Shown here piece after piece: positions 1 to 10,000 of a stretch of 36,617 nucleotides of DNA (its first letter is position 1; each line of letters starts with the position of its first letter). Under the pieces are notes generated by a model. It ran no database searches and was not told where the DNA came from. It worked only from the letters and a program-made list of their open reading frames with translations. The position numbers and the translations under genes were made by a program. The stretch spans positions 1 to 36,617 of the forward strand of contig CAYRIX010000020.1 in NCBI GenBank assembly GCA_964424555.1, given 5' to 3'. This DNA is from UMGS172 sp964424555. GTDB lineage: Bacteria; Bacillota; Clostridia; Oscillospirales; Acutalibacteraceae.

Positions 1-658
1 GCTCATAGCCGATTCCGCGAACCGCCTTGATCTCGGTTTTTGCCTTGACAAACATTAGCTTTTTTCGTGTGAAGGACATATACACTTCTACGTTGTTGTA
101 TTCCGCGTCACTCTCAAAGCCCCAGATCTTAACCGCCAACTGTTCACGGGTTAGTATTTGCCCCTGGTTGGCAATCAGATATTCGAGAATGTGGTATTCC
201 TTTTCGCTTAATCGCACACTGTTTTCGCCGCAAATCAGTGTGGAACTGTTTGTGTTCAGGGTAATATCCCCATAGGTCAACGTGCCGTCCGAGGTATTGA
301 TATTTCGCCTGCCGAGCGCACGAAGGCGTGCAAGCAGTTCCTTTGTCATAAAAGGTTTGGTCAGATAGTCATCTGCGCCGCAATCAAGCCCGGTGACTTT
401 ATCATCAAGATCCGCCTTTGCCGTCAACATAAGGATCGGCGTTTTTATTCCTTTGTTTCGCGCTTTTTTGGCAATCTCAAAACCGTTCATACCCGGAAGC
501 ATAACGTCCAGAATAATGATATCATAAATATTGCTCTCAACGGCAGCTAAGCCGTCCAGACCGTTGACGAAGTGATCCACTTCATATTTTTCGAGACGCA
601 GGATCTCGCAAAGTGCCTGCGCCATTCTTTTTTCGTCTTCTACCAGTAACAGTCTCAT
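1..658 (-). CDS. OmpR/PhoB-family response regulator (3' end cut by window edge)
   Basis: The reading frame is open from the ATG at 658 down to the first base of the window (219 codons, no stop), so only the C-terminal few residues are missing. The N-terminal receiver domain (residues 1 to about 115) starts MRLLLVEDEKR and has the acidic pocket, the likely phosphorylated Asp in IIILDVMLPG (about residue 51) and the conserved Lys in LTKPF. The C-terminal half is a winged-helix DNA-binding domain (YGDITLN, RLSEKEYHILEYL, VRGIGYE). A strong ribosome binding site (GAGGAGGT) precedes the ATG. In this family a membrane histidine kinase phosphorylates the receiver; such a kinase gene probably follows just outside the window. 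The signal sensed cannot be told from here. Confidence 0.93.
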   Translation of the reverse strand, partial: MRLLLVEDEKRMAQALCEILRLEKYEVDHFVNGLDGLAAVESNIYDIIILDVMLPGMNGFEIAKKARNKGIKTPILMLTAKADLDDKVTGLDCGADDYLTKPFMTKELLARLRALGRRNINTSDGTLTYGDITLNTNSSTLICGENSVRLSEKEYHILEYLIANQGQILTREQLAVKIWGFESDAEYNNVEVYMSFTRKKLMFVKAKTEIKAVRGIGYE

Positions 659-744
659 ATACAGACACCTCCTCTTGTACACAATTATATCACACAAGAT
701 TGAAAAATGATTGAACAATTTCTAAAACATTTGGACGTGAGTTG

Positions 745-772
745 AAATCCGCTGATTTTTATCAGCGGATTT
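745..772. terminator. Perfect 12-bp hairpin, terminator-like
   Basis: AAATCCGCTGAT (745-756) pairs perfectly with ATCAGCGGATTT (761-772). The run of T lies on the plus-strand side. It sits between the response regulator and the rhaA terminator, so it may block read-through in either direction. Confidence 0.5.
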
Positions 773-778
773 TTACTA

Positions 779-815
779 TTAAAAAGCAGACTATCTCATT
801 TGAGGTAGTCTGCTT
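779..815 (-). terminator. Rho-independent terminator of the rhamnose operon
   Basis: A 15-bp stem (784-798 with 801-815, one G-U pair) with a two-base loop is followed on the minus strand by TTTTTAA, nine bases past the rhaA stop codon. Confidence 0.85.
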
Positions 816-823
816 AAATTTAA

Positions 824-2074
824 TTATCTCTTAGATAATACTTCGCTTTCATAAGCCTTTACTTCCTTGAGCCATTCCTCACCAACAGGAACACCGTTGA
901 CCTCACAGAAGTAATCCCAAACAGCACCAAACGGGTATGACTTATATTCCTCCGAAAGAGCAAGTCTTGAGGTGTAGTCACCCTCAAGCTCAATTCTTTG
1001 AAGCTCAGCAGTGGGCTCAAGCATAGCCTTAAGCAAAGCTTTCTGCATATTTCTCATACCGATAACCCAAGCGGCAACACGGTTAATGCTTGCATCAAAG
1101 AAATCAAGACCAATGTGAGTACGGTCAAGGAGATTGTTGCGAACAATGGACTGTGCAATTGCACAAAGCTCGTCGTCAAGGATGATTACATGGTCAGAGT
1201 CCCAACGCACAGGGCGGCTGACGTGCAAAAGAAGATCATTTGTGAACAGCAGAACGGTTGGTATCTTATCTGAAATAACCTCAGTAGGATGATAATGACC
1301 TGCATCAAGAGTGCACATCTTGTTTCTTGATGTAGCGTATGCAACGCAGAACTCGTTAGAACCAACTGTGTAGCTTTCTGCGCCGATACCGAAGACTTTA
1401 CTCTCGATACCGTCAAGATTGTACTTCTCATCAATAGGCTCAGCAAAGACCTCGTCCAAAGCAGTCATCATGCGACGGCGAGGTGCCTCACGGTCAACGG
1501 GAATATCCTTGTAACCGTCGGGGAACCAAAAGTTGGTACAGCAGGTCTGTCCAAGCTCTTTACCGAAATATTCAGCAATCTTACGGGAAGCGATACAATG
1601 CTTGATCCAGAAGTTTCTTATCTTTTCATCTGCACTGGAAATGGTGAAGCCGCTGTCTGCCATAGGATGCGAGAAGCAGGTCGGGTTGAAATCAAGACCG
1701 TAGCCGTTCTCCTTCGCCCAATCGACCCATCTCTGGAAGTGCTTGGGTTCAAGCTCATCAAGGTCGACCTTTTCATCGGTGTCAGCGTAAATTGCATGGA
1801 GGCTCAGCTTGTGCTTACCAGCGATAAGTGAGAAAGCCTTATCTATATCCTGACGGAGCTCGTCGGGCGTATTAGCCTTACCGAGATAGTTACCAGTGGT
1901 CTGAATACCGCCTGAAAGTGCGATGTCCTTAAAAAGGAAACCGTTAACGTCGTCTCCCTGCCAGCACTGCATAGAGATTTTGATGTTCTTTAAAGTTTCG
2001 ATAACGGCATCGGTATCAACACCGATTTCAGCATATTTTGCTTTTGCATACTTGTAGCCTTCAAGAGTTTTCAT
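824..2074 (-). CDS. rhaA: L-rhamnose isomerase
   Basis: Converts L-rhamnose to L-rhamnulose in the cytoplasm, the first step of rhamnose catabolism. The 416 residues match the usual length of the family. The N-terminal segment with ISMQCWQGDDVNGF is a RhaA signature. Further conserved stretches include LDFNPTCFSHP, GHYHPTEVISDKI and HIGLDFFDASINR, which carry the His/Asp/Glu metal ligands and active-site residues of the TIM-barrel isomerase. The ATG is preceded by AAGGAGA. The gene lies 14 bases after rhaB on the same strand and is followed by a terminator, so it is the last gene of a rhaBA operon. No rhamnulose-1-phosphate aldolase (rhaD) is next to it, so that step must be encoded elsewhere. 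Confidence 0.96.
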   Translation of the reverse strand: MKTLEGYKYAKAKYAEIGVDTDAVIETLKNIKISMQCWQGDDVNGFLFKDIALSGGIQTTGNYLGKANTPDELRQDIDKAFSLIAGKHKLSLHAIYADTDEKVDLDELEPKHFQRWVDWAKENGYGLDFNPTCFSHPMADSGFTISSADEKIRNFWIKHCIASRKIAEYFGKELGQTCCTNFWFPDGYKDIPVDREAPRRRMMTALDEVFAEPIDEKYNLDGIESKVFGIGAESYTVGSNEFCVAYATSRNKMCTLDAGHYHPTEVISDKIPTVLLFTNDLLLHVSRPVRWDSDHVIILDDELCAIAQSIVRNNLLDRTHIGLDFFDASINRVAAWVIGMRNMQKALLKAMLEPTAELQRIELEGDYTSRLALSEEYKSYPFGAVWDYFCEVNGVPVGEEWLKEVKAYESEVLSKR

Positions 2075-2088
2075 TTTTCAGTCTCCTT

Positions 2089-3483
2089 TTAATTATATAT
2101 TTTAATATCAAACGATTTTATAACGCAATCTCTTGCATCTGCAAGGTCTTTAAATGCTCCAACACTCAGCATTTGAGCCATCAGGTTACCTATAGCGGTA
2201 GCCTCAGCAGGACCTGCAAAAACGGTACGTCCTGAAACCCTTGCAGTGATGCGGTTAAGATAATCAGCATTACTGCCGCCGCCGATGATATTAATAGCAG
2301 AATACTTTTTACCCGTGAACTCCTCAATTTCATTTGCGCAATCGGCATAGCACTTTGCCAAACTGTTGTAAATAACGGCAGTAAGCTGACCGACTGTTTC
2401 AGGGACTGCCTGATTTGTGTCACGGCAATAAGCCTTTATCTCCTCGGACATATTTTTAGGTGCTAAGAAGCGATTATGAACTGCATCGACAATGCTCGGG
2501 AAATCACCGTTTTCGGCAGCCATATCGCAAAGCTCGGCAAAGGAATACTTGTCTTGGAGTTCCTTTTTAACATTCTGAATCATCCAAAGGCCCATAATGT
2601 TTTTGAGCACTCTGTAACGGTAGTCGAAACCGCCCTCGTTAGTGAAGCTGTGCTCCATACAAATATCGGCAAGCTGAGGTGTGAGCGATTCAATTCCCAT
2701 AAGTGACCATGTACCTGAGCTTATGTACATAACATTTTCACCGTTAGACGGCACAGCCATGACAGCCGATGCGGTATCGTGAGAGGCAGCAAGAATTACA
2801 TCAAGATCAAAGCCAACCTCTTCTCTAATCTCAGGTAAAAGTCTGCCTGCTTTGGTACCGGGCATTGAAAGAGGCCTGAAAATGCTCTTTTTGATGCCGA
2901 AGGTATCCAAAATCTCCTCCGACCAGCTATTGGTCTTTACATCAATAAGCTCGGTGGTCGAGGCATTCGTGTATTCGTTGAATTTATTACCGGTCAGCAA
3001 ATACACAAAGTAATCAGGAATCATAAGAAAATCGACAGCTTTTTCCAACTGTCCGGGATGATTATCCTTTAAAGAAACAAGCTGAAAAAGTGTATTAAAG
3101 GTGTTAGTACCAAGACCTGTTATATCATAAAGCTTACGCTTTGACATTGTTTCAAAGGTCTTTTCAACATAGCCTTCGGTTCGAGAATCACGGTAACCAA
3201 CCGAGTTGCCGATGAGCTTGCCCTCGACATCCAACAGCACAAAGTCAACGCCCCATGTGTCGATAGCCATGGTTGACGGAACTTTTCCAACATCGGTGCA
3301 TTTTTTTAGGCCTGCCTTAATCTCAGAGAAAAGACGCTCGGTGTTCCAGCAAAGTGTGCCGTTCACATCATCAAGTCCATTATAAAAACGGTATACTTCT
3401 TCGTATTTCATAATACCGTTTTCAAGCCATCCAACGATGTGACGTCCACTCGAAGCACCGATATCAATAGCCAAATGATACAT
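2089..3483 (-). CDS. rhaB: Rhamnulokinase
   Basis: Phosphorylates L-rhamnulose to L-rhamnulose 1-phosphate using ATP. It is a FGGY-family carbohydrate kinase of 464 residues. The N-terminal phosphate-binding motif is IDIGASSGRHIVGW, followed by AIDTWGVDFVLLD near residues 92-104, which bears the catalytic Asp region. The C-terminal nucleotide-binding motif INIIGGGSNADYLN (about residue 398) is typical of rhamnulokinases. The start has an AAAGGGA site eight bases upstream. It is the first gene of the rhaBA pair and follows the AraC regulator after a gap of about 100 bases, which should hold the operon promoter (possible -10 TACTAT near 3537-3542, poor -35, as expected if an activator is needed). 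Confidence 0.95.
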   Translation of the reverse strand: MYHLAIDIGASSGRHIVGWLENGIMKYEEVYRFYNGLDDVNGTLCWNTERLFSEIKAGLKKCTDVGKVPSTMAIDTWGVDFVLLDVEGKLIGNSVGYRDSRTEGYVEKTFETMSKRKLYDITGLGTNTFNTLFQLVSLKDNHPGQLEKAVDFLMIPDYFVYLLTGNKFNEYTNASTTELIDVKTNSWSEEILDTFGIKKSIFRPLSMPGTKAGRLLPEIREEVGFDLDVILAASHDTASAVMAVPSNGENVMYISSGTWSLMGIESLTPQLADICMEHSFTNEGGFDYRYRVLKNIMGLWMIQNVKKELQDKYSFAELCDMAAENGDFPSIVDAVHNRFLAPKNMSEEIKAYCRDTNQAVPETVGQLTAVIYNSLAKCYADCANEIEEFTGKKYSAINIIGGGSNADYLNRITARVSGRTVFAGPAEATAIGNLMAQMLSVGAFKDLADARDCVIKSFDIKIYN

Positions 3484-3586
3484 ATCAACGTTCCCTTTCT
3501 TTGAATTTGTTTGTTTTTGTTTGATTTAACTCAATGATAGTACACAAGTGACGCAAAATATACCCAAAGATTTAAGAAAATAGGGG

Positions 3587-4393
3587 TTATATTTTTGTTT
3601 TTCTGTATTTTAGCGGTGACATTCCGCATTTTTGCTTAAAGAGATTTGAAAAATAATGCTGGTCGGAATAACCTAGTCGCTGAGAAATCTCCCCTACAGA
3701 CAAAACCGTATACTGCAACAGACGTTTTGCAGCAACCATTTTCTGCTCAACCTGATATTCGTACGGCGTTTTTCCAAAACGGCATTTGAAGGCTTTTATC
3801 ATATAATCGTTAGAGCGGAAGATCAAGGATGACAGTTCATCGTTACTGACGATTCTTTCAAGGTTTTTATCAATATGATGCTTTAGCTTTAATAGGTGGT
3901 CATCTCTACCTGATTCAAAAGCAATATTTTTAATTGAAATAAGCAGACTATGCAATTTTAAAGTTAATTTATCATAAAAATCTCCTGAACCGTTACCCTC
4001 GTTGCGGCTCAGAGCATAAAGCTCATCAAACTGCTGTTTGACGTCACAGTTTTTAATAACAACCACATTATCAAGGTTGTAATCCCGCAAAAGATTTAAG
4101 AACAGTGGGCCTTTAACATTGAAAAACTTTTTGATCCAAGGGGATGAGGCCGACGAAAAATACTCATGCCGAGAGCCTGCAGGCAGTATGTAAACATCAC
4201 CTTTTTCGGCGGTGTATTCTTTACCGTCAAAATTTATAGTGCCGCTTCCCTCTTCAACATATTCAATAACCGATATCTGACTTTTATTTCGCACTATCCT
4301 ATACGTTCCGTCACAATAAGATATCCCCGATATTTCCAAACTCAAAGGTCGACCCTCGTCGTTGAATCTGAAATAGTTTATTTCTTCGTACAT
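3587..4393 (-). CDS. AraC-family transcriptional regulator, probably of the rhamnose genes
   Basis: A 268-residue regulator. The N-terminal cupin-type sugar-sensing domain has the stretch GDVYILPAGSRHEYF. The C-terminal AraC double helix-turn-helix includes HIDKNLERIVSNDELSSLIF, the linker GKTPYEYQVEQKM, and LGYSDQHYFSNLFKQKCGMSP, the strongest family signature. I place the start at the ATG at 4393 because AAGGAGGT lies seven bases upstream (4401-4408); a GTG at 4414 in the same frame lies upstream of that site and is less likely. It is directly upstream of rhaBA on the same strand, so by position it is the likely rhamnose-responsive activator, comparable in role to RhaS/RhaR. That role is inferred, not seen. 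Confidence 0.92.
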   Translation of the reverse strand: MYEEINYFRFNDEGRPLSLEISGISYCDGTYRIVRNKSQISVIEYVEEGSGTINFDGKEYTAEKGDVYILPAGSRHEYFSSASSPWIKKFFNVKGPLFLNLLRDYNLDNVVVIKNCDVKQQFDELYALSRNEGNGSGDFYDKLTLKLHSLLISIKNIAFESGRDDHLLKLKHHIDKNLERIVSNDELSSLIFRSNDYMIKAFKCRFGKTPYEYQVEQKMVAAKRLLQYTVLSVGEISQRLGYSDQHYFSNLFKQKCGMSPLKYRKTKI

Positions 4394-4446
4394 ATTGCCG
4401 ACCTCCTTACTCACCTTATTATATAATAATAATTAGAAATAAGCAA

Positions 4447-4470
4447 GAAAAAGACACTCCGAAGAGTGCC
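4447..4470 (-). terminator. Rho-independent terminator after the MBL-fold gene
   Basis: GGCACTC and GAGTGTC form a 7-bp stem closed by a stable TTCG tetraloop (4453-4470), followed on the minus strand by TTTTTCTT. It also separates this gene from the AraC/rhamnose block downstream. Confidence 0.88.
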
Positions 4471-4477
4471 TTTAAAT

Positions 4478-5152
4478 TTATAGCTCGTACTCCTTATAAA
4501 CTTCCATAATAAATCTGCGGTCGGATTTGAAATCCTCAGGCTTTAGGTCGTCAAAAAGACCGATGTGGAGCGGAACTACTCGGTCAGCATCTATCGCATC
4601 AGCAAATTTAGCCGCATCGGTCATATTCATATTGTTGCCGACGCCATTAACGGGGATGAACATATAGTCTGCATCCTCAGGAGCGTTTTCGATTACATCA
4701 CGGTTATAAAGCGTATCACCAGTCACATAATATATCTTGTCCCTGTAATCGATCACAACGCCGATTGCATCACGGTCACTGTGTTCTGCCTTGACTGCGG
4801 TAAACTTTAAATTCCCCTCTGTCCAAGATGTTCCTGCATTGAACATGACGTAGTTATTGTTGCCCTTAAGCTCTCTGACTGTATTCCAAGACGAGAACGG
4901 AGCCAAAACCAGCTTTATGTTTTCTTTATTAAGTATAGTAGGATAAGTTTCGGGGTCTGTATGGTCCATATGATTGTGTGTAAAGATCACAACATCGTAT
5001 TCCTGTTCCAGAAATTTATTATCGACAGGAATTCGCCTTTTAGATAAAGGATTGACCTTAGCACAGCTATCCGAAAGATAGGGATCAACTACAATTTTCT
5101 TTCCGTCAGCCTCAAAGACCAAGCCTGCCTGAGTTATCCAAGTTACTTTCAT
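4478..5152 (-). CDS. Metallo-beta-lactamase-fold hydrolase (UlaG/UPF0173-like)
   Basis: A 224-residue single-domain MBL-fold protein. It shows the metal-binding motif THNHMDH (HxHxDH) near residue 60, a second histidine in VKAEHSDRDA, a GDT motif (YYVTGDTLY) that supplies the bridging Asp, and a C-terminal VVPLHIG histidine. These fit a two-metal hydrolase resembling UlaG (L-ascorbate 6-phosphate lactonase) or the UPF0173 group; the substrate cannot be assigned. The start is set at the ATG at 5152, which has AAGGAGT seven bases upstream; a longer frame begins at 5173 but would put that site inside the gene. It is a single-gene unit with its own promoter and terminator. Confidence 0.85.
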   Translation of the reverse strand: MKVTWITQAGLVFEADGKKIVVDPYLSDSCAKVNPLSKRRIPVDNKFLEQEYDVVIFTHNHMDHTDPETYPTILNKENIKLVLAPFSSWNTVRELKGNNNYVMFNAGTSWTEGNLKFTAVKAEHSDRDAIGVVIDYRDKIYYVTGDTLYNRDVIENAPEDADYMFIPVNGVGNNMNMTDAAKFADAIDADRVVPLHIGLFDDLKPEDFKSDRRFIMEVYKEYEL

Positions 5153-5175
5153 AATTACACACTCCTTTTTCAAAT

Positions 5176-5204
5176 ATTTTACAGCATACCACGAATATAT
5201 TCAA
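5176..5204 (-). promoter_or_regulatory. Sigma-A type promoter for the MBL-fold gene
   Basis: TTGAAT (5199-5204, minus strand), 17-base spacer, TAAAAT (5176-5181), about 24 bases before the start codon and just upstream of the ribosome binding site. Confidence 0.55.
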
Positions 5205-5302
5205 TACAAATTTCTGCTTAATTTTTCAATGGATATAAAATTATTTATTTTATTAATTAAAAGTAACCTCATAAATGCCTTTTTGATCCCCAGTGGCACC
5301 AC

Positions 5303-5331
5303 TTGACAACGAATAATAAAAATTATATAAT
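5303..5331 (+). promoter_or_regulatory. Consensus sigma-A promoter of pgm
   Basis: Perfect TTGACA (5303-5308) and TATAAT (5326-5331) with an ideal 17-base spacer, 40 bases before the ATG of the phosphoglucomutase gene. A 12-base palindrome AGTGGCACCACT (5292-5303) touches the -35 box. Confidence 0.88.
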
Positions 5332-5371
5332 AAATATGTAATTTGATATATCATCGAAAGGGAGTTTTGAA

Positions 5372-6994
5372 ATGACATACAAAGAGAAATATCAGCAATG
5401 GCTAAACTTTGACGCAGAGACCAAAGATGAGCTTTTGAGCATCACCGACGAAGCCGAAATTTCAGACCGATTTTACAAAGATCTTGAATTCGGTACTGCA
5501 GGCTTGAGAGGTATTATGGGTGCAGGCTCTAACCGTATGAACAAATACACCGTTGGACGTGCAACCTTCGGCTTTGCGCAGTATGTTAAGTCAAAAGGCA
5601 GCGATAACCTAAAAATTGCCGTTGCTTATGACACAAGAAACAATTCACAGTATTTTGCCAAAATAACAGCAGGTATTTTCGCTTCCTTAGGCTTTACCGC
5701 ATATCTTTATGAATTTGAAACACCTGTTCCTGTTCTTTCTTTTACTGTTAGACACTTAGGATGCGTTGCAGGTGTAATGATTACCGCATCACACAATCCT
5801 AAGGAATATAACGGCTACAAGGTATACGATGAAACAGGTTGTCAGCTCAACACCGAAGAAGCCAATGCCGCCCTTGAATTTATCAATAATATAACCGATT
5901 TTTCTACAATTCCCTTCTGTGAAGACTCTGACAACATCAAGATGATCGGTGAGGATATTCTTTCCGAGTTTTTGAAGGCTGTTAAAAAGCAGTCACTTTA
6001 TGAAGAAACCTCCGACCTAAAAATTGTCTACACTCCCCTTCACGGCTCGGGTAATATCCCCGTTCGTAGAATGTTGGAGGGCTTAGATGTTACGGTCGTT
6101 AAAGAGCAAGAATTACCCGACGGTAACTTCTCGACCGTACGCAGTCCCAACCCTGAGGAAAAGGATGCTCTCACCATCGCCATTCAAAAAGCGAAGGAAA
6201 TTGGTGCTGACTTGGTTTTGGGTACCGACCCCGACTGCGATCGTGTGGGTATTGCCGTGAAGCACGGTGACGACTACGTTTTGTTCACCGGTAACCACAC
6301 AGGTGCAATGCTCGTAAACTTCGTTCTTACTATGAAGAAGGACAGTCTTAACGAGAAGTCCACTATGATTAAGACCATTGTCACATCAGAGTTGGGAGCG
6401 GATATCGGACGTAAATTCGGTCTCATTGTTGAGGAGACTCTTACCGGCTTTAAGTTTATCGGTAACAAGATGAACAAGTACGAGGCCGACGGTTCACAGG
6501 AGTACATCATCGGTTATGAAGAGTCTTACGGCTATCTTGTGGGAACACACGCAAGAGATAAGGATGCTGTCGTTGCTTCTATGCTCATTTGCCAGATGGC
6601 CGCTTGGTACAAAAATCAAGGCAAAACTTTAGTTGACGGCTTGAACGAGCTTTATGCAGAATACGGCTATTATCTCGATACTCAGGATAGCTTTACTCTA
6701 AAAGGTCAGGATGGTGCTGAACGAATCAAGCAGCTTATGGTCACCTTCCGTGAAAAGGGTACTTCTCTGCTTGACGGTATTGCCGAAATCCTTGACATCA
6801 GCAAAGGCGTTCGTGATTTCCCGAAGGAGAATGTTTTGAAATACATCTTCACCGACGGTTCTTGGATGGCAATTCGCCCCTCCGGTACCGAGCCTAAGAT
6901 AAAGGTCTACTACTCAATCAAGGATGTCGATCAAAAAGCAGCTGAAGACAGACTAAACAAGATCAAAGAAATCATCCACGATATTATTAAATAA
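5372..6994 (+). CDS. Phospho-sugar mutase (phosphoglucomutase/phosphomannomutase)
   Basis: Interconverts glucose 1- and 6-phosphate (and possibly the mannose phosphates), linking glycolysis to cell-wall, polysaccharide and glycogen precursors. The 540-residue protein has the four-domain alpha-D-phosphohexomutase layout. The catalytic phosphoserine is Ser140 in ITASHNPKEYNGYK. The metal loop is GTDPDCDRVG (about residue 284), the sugar-recognition loop is GYEESYGY (about 380) and the phosphate-binding loop is RPSGTEPKIK (about 502). It is slightly shorter than Bacillus PgcA. A GGGAG site precedes the ATG. It stands alone on the plus strand with a consensus promoter and a terminator shared with the convergent mannosidase gene. 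Glucose versus mannose preference cannot be read from sequence alone. Confidence 0.95.
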   Translation: MTYKEKYQQWLNFDAETKDELLSITDEAEISDRFYKDLEFGTAGLRGIMGAGSNRMNKYTVGRATFGFAQYVKSKGSDNLKIAVAYDTRNNSQYFAKITAGIFASLGFTAYLYEFETPVPVLSFTVRHLGCVAGVMITASHNPKEYNGYKVYDETGCQLNTEEANAALEFINNITDFSTIPFCEDSDNIKMIGEDILSEFLKAVKKQSLYEETSDLKIVYTPLHGSGNIPVRRMLEGLDVTVVKEQELPDGNFSTVRSPNPEEKDALTIAIQKAKEIGADLVLGTDPDCDRVGIAVKHGDDYVLFTGNHTGAMLVNFVLTMKKDSLNEKSTMIKTIVTSELGADIGRKFGLIVEETLTGFKFIGNKMNKYEADGSQEYIIGYEESYGYLVGTHARDKDAVVASMLICQMAAWYKNQGKTLVDGLNELYAEYGYYLDTQDSFTLKGQDGAERIKQLMVTFREKGTSLLDGIAEILDISKGVRDFPKENVLKYIFTDGSWMAIRPSGTEPKIKVYYSIKDVDQKAAEDRLNKIKEIIHDIIK

Positions 6995-7012
6995 GTTTGT
7001 ACATTTCAACGA

Positions 7013-7042
7013 AACACCCCGAAGATTTCTCTTCGGGGTGTT
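7013..7042. terminator. Bidirectional terminator between convergent genes
   Basis: AACACCCCGAAGA (7013-7025) pairs with TCTTCGGGGTGTT (7030-7042): a perfect 13-bp stem with a four-base loop between the 3' ends of the mutase and mannosidase genes. Confidence 0.88.
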
Positions 7043-7048
7043 GATGTT

Positions 7049-10000
7049 TTAGATGAACTTTAAGGTTACGATCTCAAAGTTTTTGACGTGTAGTGTTACG
7101 GTTTTTCCGTCAAACGGCAGATCAGCAATCACATTTTCCATAAGATCGCAAAGGTATGCTTTCTTAAAGCCGTCGGCAACCGTCAACGTGACCTTGGTGC
7201 GGCTGTCAAACGCATCATACATTCTGACGATCATACCGTTGTCATATTCGCACTTCTTAACCGTTTCAACGATAACATTTTCCTTATCGCACGAAACAAG
7301 CGAGAACTCGGAAGGCTTTTTGCCTTCGTTTGCTGTAATCTCAATGCTTTCAAGCGGCTGATTGAGTGAATACGCCTCATGGATAACGCCGGCCTCTCGG
7401 AAATCACCGATATGCGGCATAAGTGAGTAGGTAAATGTATGTCTGCCCTGATCGGCTTTAGGGTTAGGGAAGGTTCCGCATTTAAGCATTGTTATCTTCA
7501 AAATGCTACCCTCAGTGTTGTGACCGTACTTGCAATCGTTAAGCAATGCCACACCGTAGCCACTCTCGCTCATATCGACCCATTTGTGTCCGTATACCTC
7601 ATATTTGGCCTTATCCCAGCTTGTATTCTCATGATTGGGACGGGTTACATGGCCAAACTGAATCTCGTATGTCGTGTTCATAGAGTGAACATCTAACGGG
7701 AATGCAGATTTTAGGATTTGATGCTGCTCATGCCAATCGATATCGTTATCAAAATCAATACGGGTGTTATCGGAATACAGCCAGATATTCTGTTTAATAA
7801 CCGACTTAAAGTACTTTTTGGTAACACTAAATCCTGCACGGTTGCCCTCTAATATAGGCTCGATATCGGCTTTATCGTCAAGAATCCACATTTTCTGCTT
7901 GTAATAGTCAGATATCTCCCAGTTGTCGTAATTAAACGGAAAATCCTCAAAGACCTGCAGCTCGTTACCAAGCATATCGGGCTTGATGACATCACGGTCA
8001 GCACGCTTATCAAAGAGCGAAACGATTCGGCCCGACTCATCAAGAGTAAGCTTATAATACTTATTCTCGGCAGTAAGTCCGTTAACAGTTACAGAAGACT
8101 TAAAATCCGAAGGATTTATGACCTTCCAGCCAAATGCCGGTATTTCCTCGGTCTCAAAGCTCTTGCCTTCGACAGTAATTATTCCTTTTCTTGCAAAGCC
8201 CAACGGATTGTAGACCAAAATACCGCCGTCTGTATCGATATTCTCCGCAATAGCCTTAAGCTTTTCGGAAACTACTTCAGCGCAATACTCAGCGACCTCG
8301 GCGTAGTCCTTGTCGCTCTGCTCATAGACCTCGAAAATTGACGATCCGGGAATTATATCGTGGAACTGGTCATGAAGAATTTTATTCCAATTATAATAAA
8401 GCCCGTCGGCATCATAGCTCTTGCCCATTAAAAGACCTATATACGACAAAGCCTCGGCTTTAGTTAAAGCGAACTCAGACCTGCGGTTGCCTTTTTTATT
8501 TTTTCCGATAGAGGTATATGTTCCACGGTGGTATTCAAGGTATAATTCACCCATCCACTTAGGTCTTCTGTTGAGCTTTTCGGCATTTTCGTCAAACTGC
8601 CTCTGCACCATGTCAAGATGAGGCTTTAAGAATCCCATTTTTGCGACAGGTATACCGGGGAGACCCTTTTTCAAGCGGTCATATCGCTCAAGCATATCCT
8701 TAGTAGGACCGCCGCCGCCGTCACCAAAGCCAAAGACGTGCAAAGAACGATTAGTGTACTCCTTTTGCTTATAGCGGTTCCAAGTACCTTTAATCTGTGA
8801 GGCGGTAAGCTTACCGACATAAGTAGTATAATTTTGCGGCTCAACACCACGATACTCTTGCGTTGTTATGAAATTCGTGAATATTTCGGTACCATCGATT
8901 CCCTCCCAATAAAAGGAATCAACAGGCATTGTGTTAGTATCATTCCAGCTGATTTTTGATGTAACAAAATGCTCTACACCGCTCTTTTTAAGTATCTGCG
9001 GTAAAGCGGCACTGTAGCCGAAAACGTCGGGCAGGAACAAAACTTTGCTGTCAACTTGGAACTCATCCTTAAAGAACTTTTTGCCCTGCATAATCTGTCG
9101 AACAAAGCTCTCACCGCTGACGAGATTACAGTCGGCCTCAAGGTACATTGCGCCTTCAGGCTCCCATCTTCCCTCTTTGACAAGTTCTTTCAGTTCATCG
9201 TACTTTTCGGGTGCCTCTTCTTTGAGATAGCTATAAAGCTCGGGCTGAGACAGCATGAATTTGTACTCAGGATATTTATCCATCAAAGCTTTCGCAGTTG
9301 AAAAGCTACGTTGAATCTTTTCCCTTGTCTGCTCTCTTGTCCACCGCCACTCAACGTCAATATGTGTGTGACCGAGAACGTTTACAATAGGCTTGCCCTC
9401 GGTCGAGCAAAGCTTACAGTAAAGCTCTTGCTCAATAAATTCCAAAGCCGTCTCGATGCTTTTATAATAAGCATCACTGTAAACCTCACGCATATCGAGA
9501 AGCATCGCTGTGCGGTCCAGTACAGTCATTATGCTGATATATTCATCAGAGTTCTCATTAAGCAAAAGGCAGGTATCATAAGCCGTCTGCATATCATAAT
9601 AAAGCTTTTCGATACGCTTGTTGTATTTTATAACCGACACATCAAAACCTACAGTAGAATCTATCATTCCTACATAGAAATAATTGTGGGCAACATACTT
9701 AGTATTCGCATCGAGAAAGCCTTCGATATGGTTGGTATCATAGCCTTGAACCATTTTTCCGTTGAGGTACAAAAGACCTTGAGGATTAGTTGCATCCCAC
9801 TTACCCTCATAACCTGTCGTGATTTTTAGCATAAGATACTGATCAGGTCGTATTTCAGGCGTTTCAAAGTTGGCCCTTAACCAATAGTGTTCATCCTTGC
9901 CAGAAAGGCGTTGACCTTTTTCAAACTTCTGCCAACCGTCGGTCGGGAACAAATTATTGGTCTTATAACCGTCTGCCTTCACATACTCAAGGTCGGTAAC

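Noticed and set aside
3546..3586. 22-bp-spaced TATTTT direct repeat upstream of rhaB as an AraC site
   Set aside because: Only six A/T-rich bases match, too little to separate from chance.
9311..9829. 172-codon open frame on the plus strand
   Set aside because: Lies fully antisense to the well-supported GH38 alpha-mannosidase, has no ribosome site and no recognisable domain.
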